A stretch of DNA of 64,000 nucleotides from Harmothoe impar (GCA_947462335.1 OX381721.1:434001-498000), one strand, 5' to 3'; numbered from the stretch's first letter, positions 36,622 through 45,310 are shown. Numbers and translations are program-made. The notes: generated from the letters alone by a model not told the origin.

Positions 36622-37080
36622 AGTAGTATAGTATGTATCGGAACGGGACTATAGTTAAGTACTGTTTATTACTCAATCGACATGCAGCCAATCAGAGGCC
36701 TCCATTTGGTCACGTGACCGGAAGTGACCTACTTAGGGGATTAGTGGTGACGTCACGTGACCTAGTTAGCCAATCAGAGGCCTCCATTTGGTCACGTGAC
36801 CGGAAGTGACCTACTTAGGGGATTAGCGGTGCATTCTGGGTAACCCTGCAGCCAATCAGAGGCCTCCATTGGGTGACCGGAAGTGACCTACTTAGGGGAT
36901 GGTGCATTCTGGGTAACCTACTGACCTACTTAGGGGACCGGAAGTGACGTCATATGACCTAATTTAGGATCACGTGATCGGAAGTGACCTGATGAGTCAC
37001 GTGACCGGAAGTGACGTCACACGACTTAATGGCCAATCGGAAGCGACCTGATTGATCACGTGACCGGAAGAAGAAGAAGT
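36622..37080. repeat. left terminal inverted repeat
   Basis: About 459 bp complementary to 45690-46137. The outer ~65 bp are an exact match to the other end. Inward it is built from repeated modules holding CCAAT (36688, 36770, 36852, 37033), CACGTG (about 36711, 36754, 36793, 36971, 36998, 37057), TGACGTCA (36748) and CCGGAAGTGAC. It ends in a short GAA run. The layout resembles a promoter or enhancer array. Confidence 0.9.
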
Positions 37081-37289
37081 TTTTTTTTTGTTTAGGATCC
37101 CGTGACTGGAAGCGACGTCGTCACATGAGTGACGCTTTAAGAGACTGCGCGACTTACTAGTAAAAGAAGCCGTATGATAATAAAAACACAACAATATTTT
37201 CTTTTAATTTTTTTTTATTTTTTTTTTCAATCTTGATAAACACTCTATTTTTGAAAAGATGCACACGCTTATTTTATTTTTTTTTTTTT

Positions 37290-40200
37290 TCATATCTCTA
37301 AAGGACTCGTTGTCACACCGTCAGAATGCACGCGACGCTTATAATACAAGTAGCGCACGCCGTCTTTCTCTATGGTGTAGGTGACCATTTTGTTTCGCAC
37401 CACTTTGAAATTTCTATTTACAGCAATGAGAGTTTTTCGTTGGCGAAGAACATCCAAGAAGGCGTCTGGTTCCTGGGGGTTTTGTTTCTTCTGTACGCCT
37501 TTTGCACTCCATTTTTTGGATTTTCTTTCACCGGTGTCGCTGACTCGATCGTAGCAAATGTAAGTCTTAGGGTTGAGACTTAGGATCCCGTCACCTTCCC
37601 ACTCCGCTTTCATGAGCCCCGAAGTTCTCAGATCGTGAAGGTACCGTCTCTCACAACATCCGCCGGGCGGCGCACACCATTCTCGCACTCTTTCCGTTTT
37701 TGTCTTCACGAAAAGCTCTAAGTGCTCGTCGCACACCGCTGTCGGAAGCCACTTTCGTTTTTCTCTGAAGTACGTCTCTCTCAGGCGAGGTTTCACTAGG
37801 TCATCCAACGTGGCACCGCTGAGAGCCATGTAAAGACTGTCGGTGTCCATTTTACAAAGGGCATAATCGCGCCGATCGACGAATCTATCCAAGAAGTCGT
37901 ATGTGAACTCTAACATTTTCAACTTCGCGTACTGGTATACCATGAACCCTATCTGAATAGGGAGGTTGTTCTTGACCGTTTTCGGTTGTAGTTCGACTTC
38001 AAACAGATCGGAAGTCAACTCGGACGCCTTTTTGAAGCGCCACGAATTGGCCAATAGTTCGAACTTCCGACTGTCAGTGTATCTCACCGCCGTGTGTTTT
38101 TCTTTGTTGCAGATTGTTTTACCGTACGTAGCGTTTCCCATTAACTTGTAACAGTCTGACAGAATTTTCTCGCTCTCGTTCACGTCGCCACGTCTTCGCG
38201 CCGCCGTCACTTCGTCCGCGAAACCGGCAAAGGAGCGTTTAGGTAGGTATTCTACCACCAGCTGCACTTTGGTGACTATCAAACCGTGCTCTAAATACCA
38301 CTTGAGAAGCGGCGTTCCCAAGAGAATATTTTTTCCGTGGTAACTCCCTATCAGACATCTCTGAGGCGTGCTCAACAGCTTTTCTTCCTGCGCAAAGTCT
38401 GACATGTAAGGGCCTATGTCCGATTTTGAAACGGTCGCGTTCTTGAAAACGGGGGTCATTTCTTCGAAGTACTCTCGTAGGTGAGGCGGCGTAGTGATGT
38501 CCACTTGAACTAAACCGAACATTTTCTCCTCTTTCACAGCGGAAAGGATGTCGCTCTCGCTCATCGCGTTTCGAGACACTTTCAAAGCGTCAACCTTCCA
38601 GCGTTGTTGGGAGGCCTTGACCCGCTCATCTCGACGCTTCATCTCTCGCCATTCGCACTCCCACACGACGACCAGCTTGTAACCTAACGCTTTCAAGTAA
38701 GCGCTTACTCTGGTCGTTCTGTCGCGTCTCTCCTCTCTCAGTGAAGCGCACTGATATCGGTGCGACGGTATGCACTCGTGAGCGTGGAACCAACACCCGT
38801 GAAACTGGAAAACCGTATTAGAGGCCGCGTGAAATCCGTCCACGCGAATTCTCCGACAGCCTACCGCCATCTCGCCGCCGTTCAGAGCGTGGCGCAGTTT
38901 CACGTCGCGGTCGTGCTCTACGAAGCGTAACCACTCCAAAGCGCTGTGAGAGTTTCTTTGCCTGATTTCGGGCTTGAACTCGGTCTCGGGCCGTCTCACC
39001 GCGTAATAGCCCGTGCAGTGCGCTTCGCTCATGCAGCGCAAGTACAGAGAGTTAGCGTCTAGTCCTAGGATGTGTTGGCACGGTCTCGCTTCTTCGCCGT
39101 ACTTGTGCTCCCTTATCCGCGTGGTGCCCTTCTCGTGAAATCTATGGAAGATGATGGAAGGACCGCCGACTAGATTCTCTTTGATCAGAGCGTGGAGGAC
39201 GGCGTCGAACTGGGGAAACGTTGTGAACGCGTCTTCTAGGTTTTGGAAGAGGAAGCGTAAAGTCAAACCGGCGAGAGAAACTCCGTCTTTCAACATGTCG
39301 ATGCCGCGATCTTGGAAAAATTTAGCGTGATTTTTCAGAGCTTCTATGAAAGGTTTCACGTCTTTGTTGTTGTAGTGGATCAAGTAGTCTTCCATAGTTT
39401 GCATCTTCTCGTCGGACCAAACTTTCTGACATGCGGCGTAGTCGGATTCGGACATTTTGACGCCCGTCAGCTCGCTGTCGAAAGCCGATCTCGGCGGCAG
39501 CGTTCTGTTTGCCAGTTTCCTGGTAGACGTCATCCATTCGTAAGGAAAGTGACCTTTCTCTTCGTTCCTGGTGAAAGCTCGCAAATAGGTCGCGTAGTTG
39601 TAACCGGGTGCCAAATAGTTGACTACGTCCAAGAAAACCGTGTGCTGTGTGTAAACCGCCAAGTATTGATTGCTTCTCTTTATGACGCTGAATTCTTGGT
39701 TTCTTCGGTCTCCGGAGGCGAAGAACGAGTGAAGGCGTATTTTGATCAGGTTCAAGTCGTAACGCCCCGAGTTGAAGCCCACCACTGGAGCTTGACGGAT
39801 GTATCTCAGAAGACGCTTCTTCAGTTGAACTAACGGGTGTCTGGTCTGAGCCGCAGCGAAGCCGCCTGGAGAAGGGGTGGTGAACGTCGCCTCCTCCAGC
39901 AGGAGAGCTTCACCTATCGCCGCATCTAACTTCGCTAACGTCGGTCGGTAAAGTTCTAGCACAGCTTCCCCGATCGCTTTGGCGTTCTCGTTTATGTGAT
40001 TTAAAACTCGGTCCAACAAGGGGTCGGAATCTGCGTCGGACGCTCTGACGAAGCAGACGGGCCCCTCCCACCCCGGAAAGTCGGATGCGACGCTAGCCGA
40101 CAAAGGGACGTGATCCCACAGCAGGGACACGTGCTCCGTCGACGGTTCTTTGCACGGTCTGAAGAAAGCCTCGAAATCGAAGGCGATCTTGTAAGGGTAG

Positions 40201-41417
40201 ATTCCGGAATGTCCGTCGGGGGGAAAAATGGAGAAGTCTGCTAGCGCTTCGAAAATCGTTCTCGAATTTTGGTAGATGCCACCTACGTAGCGCAACTTGA
40301 CTTGTCGGCAAGAGGAAAGCTGGTTCCTGTGTCTCTTCAGCAAGAACTCGGTGGTGAACGCCGCCTTACACTTGCAACATTCGTATATGCCCGCGTACGC
40401 GTTGAAGTCCGTGACGAGAGAGACGTGCAAACCGCCTTTCGCCGTCAGGTGTAGGTTGACTTTACCTCGGGCGGCCACAGTTCTGGAAGGCGGTCTGATC
40501 AGAGTAACGCGTCTTCTCAACTTCCGCCCCGGCACTTGACGCGACGCGGTGTAAACCGCTATTTGTACGTCAAACAAGTTCTCTAACGCGGGTAAGTCGC
40601 GGATGTTCAGACCCGGAAAGGATTCAGGTGTGGCAGCGGGACAGAACTGACGTAACAAATCTGAAGCGCGCTTGCTGGTGTTGTATAAGTGAAAGGAAAT
40701 GCAGCGGAAGATGCAGAGGTTGTCCTTGTTGGGAAAATCTAACACGCCGCTTCTCTTTCCAACTCGACCGGCCTGAGTGATCCTACCGCCTATGGGGAAT
40801 TCCCCCGGTCCCATGTAAACGCAGATGTTCAAATTGGTAGGAAAAAGAACGTGCCACTTGGTGTCAGCGTCGCAAAGTTTCCGTACCTCCTCGCAAGCGA
40901 CGGTGTTTTGCATCTTTGAGAGGAGCTCTTCCAAAGTTTCTGAATTAGTTACAGTAGGGAGCGGTTGTATGAGAGTTGCGTTGTTCTGGGAGGCGTGGAA
41001 GTAGCGCAGTTTGCTCTTGTCTTCTCTGTGTTGTAACAGTAAGCCTACCGAGAAACCCACTTTGTATCTGAATCTTTGTGTCAAGTGAATGCGACGCATA
41101 GTATCTACAGCGTCACTCAACTCGCCGGTTGGTAGCCTGAAGTTTGTTACACTCACGCGAGTCCCGTGCATCCTGACGCCCGTTTGTATCGCAGGCCAAT
41201 TCGCCGTGAACGTTTCCTCCCCGTTCGGTACAGCACATATGCGCGGAGGGACGGTCACCCCGTCCAGAGATTCGCGTCGACAAGCGCTCTTTCGGCAATC
41301 CCCTTCGCCGCATAGAGGGCAAAACTTAGCTACTACTCTACAATTTTCTACGTGTCTCTCGTGGTTGTACGCTCTTTTAAACATTTTGAAACACTTTTCG
41401 CATACGTACTGTGTCAT
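37290..41417 (-). CDS. polB: protein-primed-type family B DNA polymerase (Polinton PolB)
   Basis: 1375 residues from ATG 41417; the in-frame GTG at 41429 is a weaker start. The N-terminus has two Cys/His zinc-like segments (residues ~5-46). An OTU-like region at ~218-340 (D-N-L-C-I-F-R-C, then L-H-V-S-L) is followed by a C2H2-like finger at ~347-370. Exonuclease motifs are F-D-F-E (D414, E416), F-N-S-G-R-Y-D (~548-554) and Y-N-N-K-D (682-686). Polymerase motifs are D-A-N-S-L-Y (787), K-L-M-G-N-A-T-Y-G (1091-1099) and D-T-D-S (1191-1194), then a K-G-V-Q-K region. The F-H-G-C-W-F-H-x-H-E-C segment (~872-882) is typical of Polinton polymerases. No stop or frameshift breaks it, so it may be active. 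It would replicate the linear element from its ends. The 3' side has TTTATT (AATAAA on this strand) near 37272. Confidence 0.9.
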   Translation of the reverse strand: MTQYVCEKCFKMFKRAYNHERHVENCRVVAKFCPLCGEGDCRKSACRRESLDGVTVPPRICAVPNGEETFTANWPAIQTGVRMHGTRVSVTNFRLPTGELSDAVDTMRRIHLTQRFRYKVGFSVGLLLQHREDKSKLRYFHASQNNATLIQPLPTVTNSETLEELLSKMQNTVACEEVRKLCDADTKWHVLFPTNLNICVYMGPGEFPIGGRITQAGRVGKRSGVLDFPNKDNLCIFRCISFHLYNTSKRASDLLRQFCPAATPESFPGLNIRDLPALENLFDVQIAVYTASRQVPGRKLRRRVTLIRPPSRTVAARGKVNLHLTAKGGLHVSLVTDFNAYAGIYECCKCKAAFTTEFLLKRHRNQLSSCRQVKLRYVGGIYQNSRTIFEALADFSIFPPDGHSGIYPYKIAFDFEAFFRPCKEPSTEHVSLLWDHVPLSASVASDFPGWEGPVCFVRASDADSDPLLDRVLNHINENAKAIGEAVLELYRPTLAKLDAAIGEALLLEEATFTTPSPGGFAAAQTRHPLVQLKKRLLRYIRQAPVVGFNSGRYDLNLIKIRLHSFFASGDRRNQEFSVIKRSNQYLAVYTQHTVFLDVVNYLAPGYNYATYLRAFTRNEEKGHFPYEWMTSTRKLANRTLPPRSAFDSELTGVKMSESDYAACQKVWSDEKMQTMEDYLIHYNNKDVKPFIEALKNHAKFFQDRGIDMLKDGVSLAGLTLRFLFQNLEDAFTTFPQFDAVLHALIKENLVGGPSIIFHRFHEKGTTRIREHKYGEEARPCQHILGLDANSLYLRCMSEAHCTGYYAVRRPETEFKPEIRQRNSHSALEWLRFVEHDRDVKLRHALNGGEMAVGCRRIRVDGFHAASNTVFQFHGCWFHAHECIPSHRYQCASLREERRDRTTRVSAYLKALGYKLVVVWECEWREMKRRDERVKASQQRWKVDALKVSRNAMSESDILSAVKEEKMFGLVQVDITTPPHLREYFEEMTPVFKNATVSKSDIGPYMSDFAQEEKLLSTPQRCLIGSYHGKNILLGTPLLKWYLEHGLIVTKVQLVVEYLPKRSFAGFADEVTAARRRGDVNESEKILSDCYKLMGNATYGKTICNKEKHTAVRYTDSRKFELLANSWRFKKASELTSDLFEVELQPKTVKNNLPIQIGFMVYQYAKLKMLEFTYDFLDRFVDRRDYALCKMDTDSLYMALSGATLDDLVKPRLRETYFREKRKWLPTAVCDEHLELFVKTKTERVREWCAPPGGCCERRYLHDLRTSGLMKAEWEGDGILSLNPKTYICYDRVSDTGERKSKKWSAKGVQKKQNPQEPDAFLDVLRQRKTLIAVNRNFKVVRNKMVTYTIEKDGVRYLYYKRRVHSDGVTTSPLEI

Positions 41418-41620
41418 GTTTTTTTTCACTCGGTTACCAACTACTTAGCCGTCTAACTATCTATCTATCTATCTAGCCATCTATCAATCTGTCGTCTATG
41501 TAACTATCTTTCTGTCTGCTGTCTGTGTATCCGTCTGTCTGTCTGTCTGTCTGTCTGTCTCATACAGCGTACGTCAAACGCTGTGTGTGTGTGTGTGCGC
41601 GCGTGAGCGTTGAGCGTCTC
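41418..41620. repeat. microsatellite spacer between polB and PC4-like gene
   Basis: This 203 bp spacer is largely simple repeats: (ATCT)n at about 41458-41478, (GTCT)n at about 41533-41562, and (GT)n at about 41581-41600. No TATA box for polB is seen in it, so polB may be expressed from the upstream PC4-like gene's transcript. Confidence 0.75.
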
Positions 41621-43210
41621 TCATTCCGAATCTATGCCGAGATATTTCAGAATGATCTCTGTTTTGTCATCCAACTCTTTGAGCGCTCTGGCGGACAGCG
41701 TCACCCCCTGCTGTGTGGGTTTTTTGTCAGGACCTTCGTACTTGCGCACGTGGACGAGGTTCTTACCGCTGTAGTAGCTCACAGCTGCGTACACTTCGCC
41801 CGCCTCATCCAGCACTGCGAACCAGGGGGTGTGATTAGGTTTTCCTTGCGCGGCCGCTGTGTCGCGTATGCGCACCACTGCGCGGATATCGGCGATGCGT
41901 GCTATGAGCTCGCGCAGCGCGTCGGCCGTGAAGTGCACTCGCTTGCTTCTGGTCAGAGACGCCTCTTTCACCTGGCCGTCTTTTGTGTAGCGCGGCCTCC
42001 TAGACAGTCTAGCCACGTCCTCCCAGATCTCCAGCGTCAAAGCTCCGTCTAAGCAGAACTCTAACCCGAGTGTTTTCTCTGCTTCTTCTCGTCCATCTCC
42101 TTCTTTTTCTTGTATTTTTCTCTTCTTAGTGGGCCTTGTTGTTCTGGAACTCACCTTAGAACGTTTCACACCCGCAGGATGAGTAACACCATCAGCGTGA
42201 GCTGAATCAGCAGCAGAACCGATAGCAGGAGCAGCGTCAGCGCTGGTGGTATCGGAGGTCTCGTTGTTGGAACAGCGCAGCCACACGCCGTCCGTGCTGT
42301 GTGTAGCGGTAGAAGATGAAGCGCCGCCGCCGCCGCCCTCGTAAGGTGGCGGTGAGGGCAGTCGCCACGGACCGGACGGGGGGGCGCTAGCAGTGGAGGA
42401 AGTGAGGTCGAAAGGTCGAAGAGGGAAGCCGAAAAACGTACCGCTCACCCCTTGCCCTTCGGGTTCTTCGTACGCCTCGTCGTCAGCGTCGTTCTCTGTC
42501 TCACCCTGTTGCTGCTCCTCCTCCTCCTCTTCTTCTCGGTTCAGGGGCTGAGTGTCCGAATAGCTGTAACTCTCAGCGCGAGCGGCGTCGAGGGCGTCCG
42601 TCGATGTAGTGGTGGAGGAGAGGGGCTGTGCAACGTGCGGCAGGTCATCACAGTCATCAACAGTAGTGGGGAGGTAAAAACCCGGTTGCCAGTACTGCGC
42701 TGTGCCAGGAGCGTTGTCGTCAGTAGTAGTAGCAGTAGCAGCAAGTGCAGCAGAAGCAGCCGCAGCAAGCGCAGCCGCAGCAGACGCAACAGTAGCAGGC
42801 GCAGCAGCAGCCTCAGCAGGCGCAGCCGTAGCAAGCGCAGCAGTAGCAGGCGCAGCAGCAGCAGCAGCAGCAGCAGCAGCGGCAGGCGGGACGGCGGTAG
42901 CAGCGGCAGCGCGCTTAGCAGCAACGTGTACCGTCGCGAGTGTAACAACGTCGCTAGCACGACGACTGCTACCAGTAGTACTACTAGTACTACTACCACT
43001 ACTACTACTACTGCTACTACTAGTGCTACTGCTACTACTACTACTACTACTACTGCCGCGAGCGCTCGCTACAGCAGGAGGGTGATAAGACCAACCGGCT
43101 GCGGCGGTAGTCTCATGTTCAGTAGCAAGAGCAGGCACTGACGCTAAACGAACGCTGTTCCGCGTAGTCTTCTTGTTCTTGAACGCCGCTAGCTGTTGTC
43201 TTTTGCTCAT
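41621..43210 (-). CDS. Ser/Ala-rich nuclear-type protein with two PC4-like repeats
   Basis: 529 residues from ATG 43210, which has a strong context (CACCATGA). The frame also runs eight codons upstream to a TTG. The first ~380 residues are low complexity: Ser runs (~55-85), Ala/Thr/Pro runs (~90-160), an acidic E/Q stretch (~230-260) and a basic cluster T-K-K-R-K-I-Q resembling a nuclear localisation signal. Residues ~383-529 contain two related units, each with strands, a basic or aromatic K-Y/R-Y segment, a (V/R)-x-(F/L)-(T/S)-A-x-A-L-(R/K)-E-L helix. The second (V-Y-A-A-V-S-Y-Y-S-G-K-N-L-V-H-V-R-K-Y) matches the PC4/Sub1 fold pattern. PC4 proteins bind single-stranded DNA and promote transcription. 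This assignment is by eye. Confidence 0.65.
   Translation of the reverse strand: MSKRQQLAAFKNKKTTRNSVRLASVPALATEHETTAAAGWSYHPPAVASARGSSSSSSSSSSTSSSSSSSSGSSTSSTTGSSRRASDVVTLATVHVAAKRAAAATAVPPAAAAAAAAAAAPATAALATAAPAEAAAAPATVASAAAALAAAASAALAATATTTDDNAPGTAQYWQPGFYLPTTVDDCDDLPHVAQPLSSTTTSTDALDAARAESYSYSDTQPLNREEEEEEEQQQGETENDADDEAYEEPEGQGVSGTFFGFPLRPFDLTSSTASAPPSGPWRLPSPPPYEGGGGGASSSTATHSTDGVWLRCSNNETSDTTSADAAPAIGSAADSAHADGVTHPAGVKRSKVSSRTTRPTKKRKIQEKEGDGREEAEKTLGLEFCLDGALTLEIWEDVARLSRRPRYTKDGQVKEASLTRSKRVHFTADALRELIARIADIRAVVRIRDTAAAQGKPNHTPWFAVLDEAGEVYAAVSYYSGKNLVHVRKYEGPDKKPTQQGVTLSARALKELDDKTEIILKYLGIDSE
42699..43060 (-). repeat. trinucleotide repeat tracts in coding sequence
   Basis: GCA/AGC-type runs (about 42720-42905) and TAC/AGT-type runs (about 42970-43055) encode the Ala- and Ser-rich segments of the PC4-like protein. 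Opposite-strand frames over them are repeats read backwards and not genes. Confidence 0.85.
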
Positions 43211-43270
43211 GGTGGTGACTGTAGAGAGCAGCAAAAAAGAATGAGTGAGTGAATGGAGGTTTCCAAGCCC

Positions 43271-43278
43271 CTTATATA
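43271..43278 (-). promoter_or_regulatory. TATA box of PC4-like gene
   Basis: On the minus strand TATATAAG lies about 60 bp upstream of ATG 43210. That spacing leaves room for a transcription start near 43245 and a short leader. Confidence 0.65.
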
Positions 43279-43294
43279 CGCCTTCTCGCTTCTA

Positions 43295-43690
43295 GAGCTA
43301 AGCTACTTACCGACCCTGTTCAGCTGCCGCCGGCTGGCCGGCGGCCATTCACAAAGAGAAACAAAAAGACATAAGGCATGACGTTTTCAGCTGGATCCCT
43401 TTCCCCCCCCCCTCTTTTGAGAGATCGACTGTGATGATGAGCTAAGCCGCTTACCACCCTGTTCAGCAATTCAACGCGCATTAGCTGTATAAAGGGTTAA
43501 GCGGTTGCTGCCTGCCGTCGACTGACCGGCGGCGGCCATTCACAAAGACATAAGGTATGACGTTTTCAGCTGGATCCCTTTTTGAGGGATCCACTGTGGT
43601 GAGCTAAGCCGCTTACCACCCTGTTCAGCCATTCAGCGCGCGTTAGCTGTATAAAGGATTAACGGTAACGGTGATGAGCTTACAGTGTGT
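43295..43690. repeat. three tandem copies of a ~150 bp promoter-like unit
   Basis: GAGCTAAGC...CCCTGTTCAGC starts units near 43295, 43439 and 43601. Units share GCCATTCACAAAGA, ATGACGTTTTCAGCTGGATC and, in the last two, CTGTATAAAGG. The TATAAAGG boxes (43488 and 43650, plus strand) point toward the Death-domain gene. Possible splice donors AAGGTATGAC (43553) and GTGGTGAGTAG (43824) are present, so an intron is possible. Confidence 0.6.
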
Positions 43691-44169
43691 ATACAAAAAA
43701 AAACTACAGGAGGCGTGTGGCGTGAAGCAGGACCCCCCTAAGACGAACGTGTCTGTCTGTGAGTAGAGGCGTGTGCATGTGGTGAGCGACTTAAGTGTAA
43801 GACAAAAATCGCCACCTCCTGCCGTGGTGAGTAGACCGGGCCGGCCAGGCGGGCGGGCGGCCGGCTAGTTCAATAGGGAGGGGTGACAGCTGCCTAAGGC
43901 TGTGCATGAAAAAAAATCCGATTTTCACCTGACCTCTGACGTTTGTTACAATGAATGTCAGAGGGAGGGAGACGTCCTCGGGTAGGGGGTAGGAGGTATT
44001 AAGGCTATGAGTGAGGAAAAAACACCGTTTTCAGCTGGTCTCCACGGATAGCGATGCCACACCCCCTCGTCATCTAAGCTCTTAAGGAGCGGAGCGGCTG
44101 AAAAAGCGTCATGCGGACAGGGTGCTAGACAGCTGGAGCGCTGTTGGAAATGGGATTAAACTCCCTCTG
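43691..44169. other. divergent intergenic region
   Basis: No convincing gene. It contains GC-rich GGCCGGCC-type palindromic stretches near 43840-43868, two A-run/TTTTCA elements (43907 and 44017) and a possible splice donor. It separates the minus-strand PC4-like gene from the plus-strand Death-domain gene. Confidence 0.5.
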
Positions 44170-44178
44170 TATAAAAAG
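44170..44178 (+). promoter_or_regulatory. TATA box of Death-domain gene
   Basis: TATAAAAAG lies about 213 bp upstream of ATG 44383 and inside the longer frame that opens at 44122. If used, transcription starts near 44200 and the first 26 or so codons of the longer frame would not be in the mRNA. Confidence 0.5.
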
Positions 44179-44233
44179 CTCTCATTTCTGTTGGAAAAAA
44201 AACATATCACCTCTGACCCCAGTAACGGCTACT

Positions 44234-44261
44234 ACCACCACCACCGCCACCACCACCACCG

Positions 44262-44292
<31 letters not shown>

Positions 44293-44306
44293 TGCCGCCG
44301 CCGCCA
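44234..44306. repeat. CCACCG/CCG microsatellite
   Basis: Runs of CCACCA, CCGCCA and CCGCCG units. In the longer frame they give a His- and Arg-rich stretch; in another frame they give Ala and Thr. This is leader sequence if translation starts at 44383. Confidence 0.85.
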
Positions 44307-44382
44307 AGACGAGACGAGATGGCTCAAGCTATTCCACTTTCAAGCTCGCCTTCACCGCCCGGTGCGCCTGAAAAAAAAGTTA

Positions 44383-45069
44383 ATGCGGCTTGACGACGTG
44401 AGACGCGGCGCGAGGCAGCAGACCGATGATGGGGAGACCCGACAGGTAGGACAGCGGCGGTTAGCCTATAGCGACGCCTTGCTTCGTCAACTAGGTAAAG
44501 AGTTGAGCGGCTGTTGGAGAGAGTTGGGCAGTAGCTTAAAAGTCAGCGCCGCCCGTATGGATGCTCTAGTAGAGCGCAGTGTCAAGACACCGGAGGAGCT
44601 GTGTACGGCGATGTTCCGAGTGTGGTGGGGTGAAACCCCGCATCGTCATAGATGGGGCGAGCTCGGTCGCGTCTTCACCCGCATAAGACGCATGGAACTG
44701 TTGGCTCAGTGGATGGCCCTTCTCCACAGACAGGGGTTGGATTTCGAAAACCCCGACTCGCGCGCGATGCATAAGCACTTGGGCACCCTCGGCAGACGTC
44801 TGGGTAGCAGGTGGAAAGAGGTGGGGGACCATTTAAAATTGTCGCCTGAGAGGTTAGATAAGATCGCTGAAGAATGCGAATACGGAGGAAGTCCCGCTGA
44901 GTGGGCCTTCCGAGTGTTGAAAATGTGGCAAGATGAAGCTGACGGCGCCGGCGGTACGCCTTTTGAACTCCTTCGAGTGTTGACTGAGGACATGGGAAAG
45001 TTTGGCCTCGGCATCGCGATATTACTTGACTTTATCAAGCAAGAAACAACGAGAACGACGGACATGTGA
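44383..45069 (+). CDS. tandem Death-domain protein
   Basis: 228 residues from ATG 44383; the same frame is open back to ATG 44122 (315 residues), but the added part is a His/Arg microsatellite with a TATA box inside it. Two Death-fold units follow: ~32-113 (L-G-K-E-L-S-G-C-W-R-E-L-G-S-S-L-K-V, then F-R-V-W-W and W-x-E-L) and ~128-216 (L-G-R-R-L-G-S-R-W-K-E-V-G-D-H-L-K-L, L-D-K-I-A-E-E, V-L-K-M-W-Q, then F-E-L-L-R-V-L). The W-x-E-x-G-x-x-L core, the L-x-x-W helix and the late F/W-x-x-L-x-x-x-L helix fit the Death family. These domains assemble apoptotic and innate-immune adaptors. No kinase, caspase or TIR part is attached, so a decoy or scaffold role is plausible. A 24-codon upstream frame (ATG 44318) overlaps this start. 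Confidence 0.75.
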   Translation: MRLDDVRRGARQQTDDGETRQVGQRRLAYSDALLRQLGKELSGCWRELGSSLKVSAARMDALVERSVKTPEELCTAMFRVWWGETPHRHRWGELGRVFTRIRRMELLAQWMALLHRQGLDFENPDSRAMHKHLGTLGRRLGSRWKEVGDHLKLSPERLDKIAEECEYGGSPAEWAFRVLKMWQDEADGAGGTPFELLRVLTEDMGKFGLGIAILLDFIKQETTRTTDM

Positions 45070-45220
45070 ATTGTTGTGTTTTATTTTCATACGTCTTCTT
45101 TATTAGTAAGTAAAAAAAAAAATATCATAACAATTAAGACGCGCGATCTCTTAAAGTGTCACTTCCTCCAGTCGCAGCTGATCGCCTCATCGCAGCACGT
45201 GATAAACAAAAAAAAAACGA

Positions 45221-45262
45221 AGAGACACGCTTCTTCCTCTCGAGAGGAAGAAGCGTGTCTCT
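45221..45262. repeat. 42 bp perfect palindrome
   Basis: AGAGACACGCTTCTTCCTCT is followed by CG and its exact complement, with CTCGAG at the centre and no loop. It lies 151 bp after the Death-domain stop. It could be a cruciform, an RNA hairpin for 3' end formation or a replication-related structure. Long loopless palindromes are normally unstable. Confidence 0.9.
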
Positions 45263-45310
45263 CGATTGAAATCTTTTTCTTTTCTTTTTTTCTTAAAAGA
45301 GACAAACGCC

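Noticed and set aside
42452..43141. Ser/Arg/Thr-rich and Ala-rich plus-strand frames over the PC4-like gene
   Set aside because: They are trinucleotide repeats read on the opposite strand of a better-supported gene with TATA box and strong start context.
44122..44382. N-terminal His/Arg-rich extension of the Death-domain frame
   Set aside because: It is encoded by a CCACCG microsatellite and contains a TATA box, so it is more likely leader DNA. It is kept as an alternative start only.
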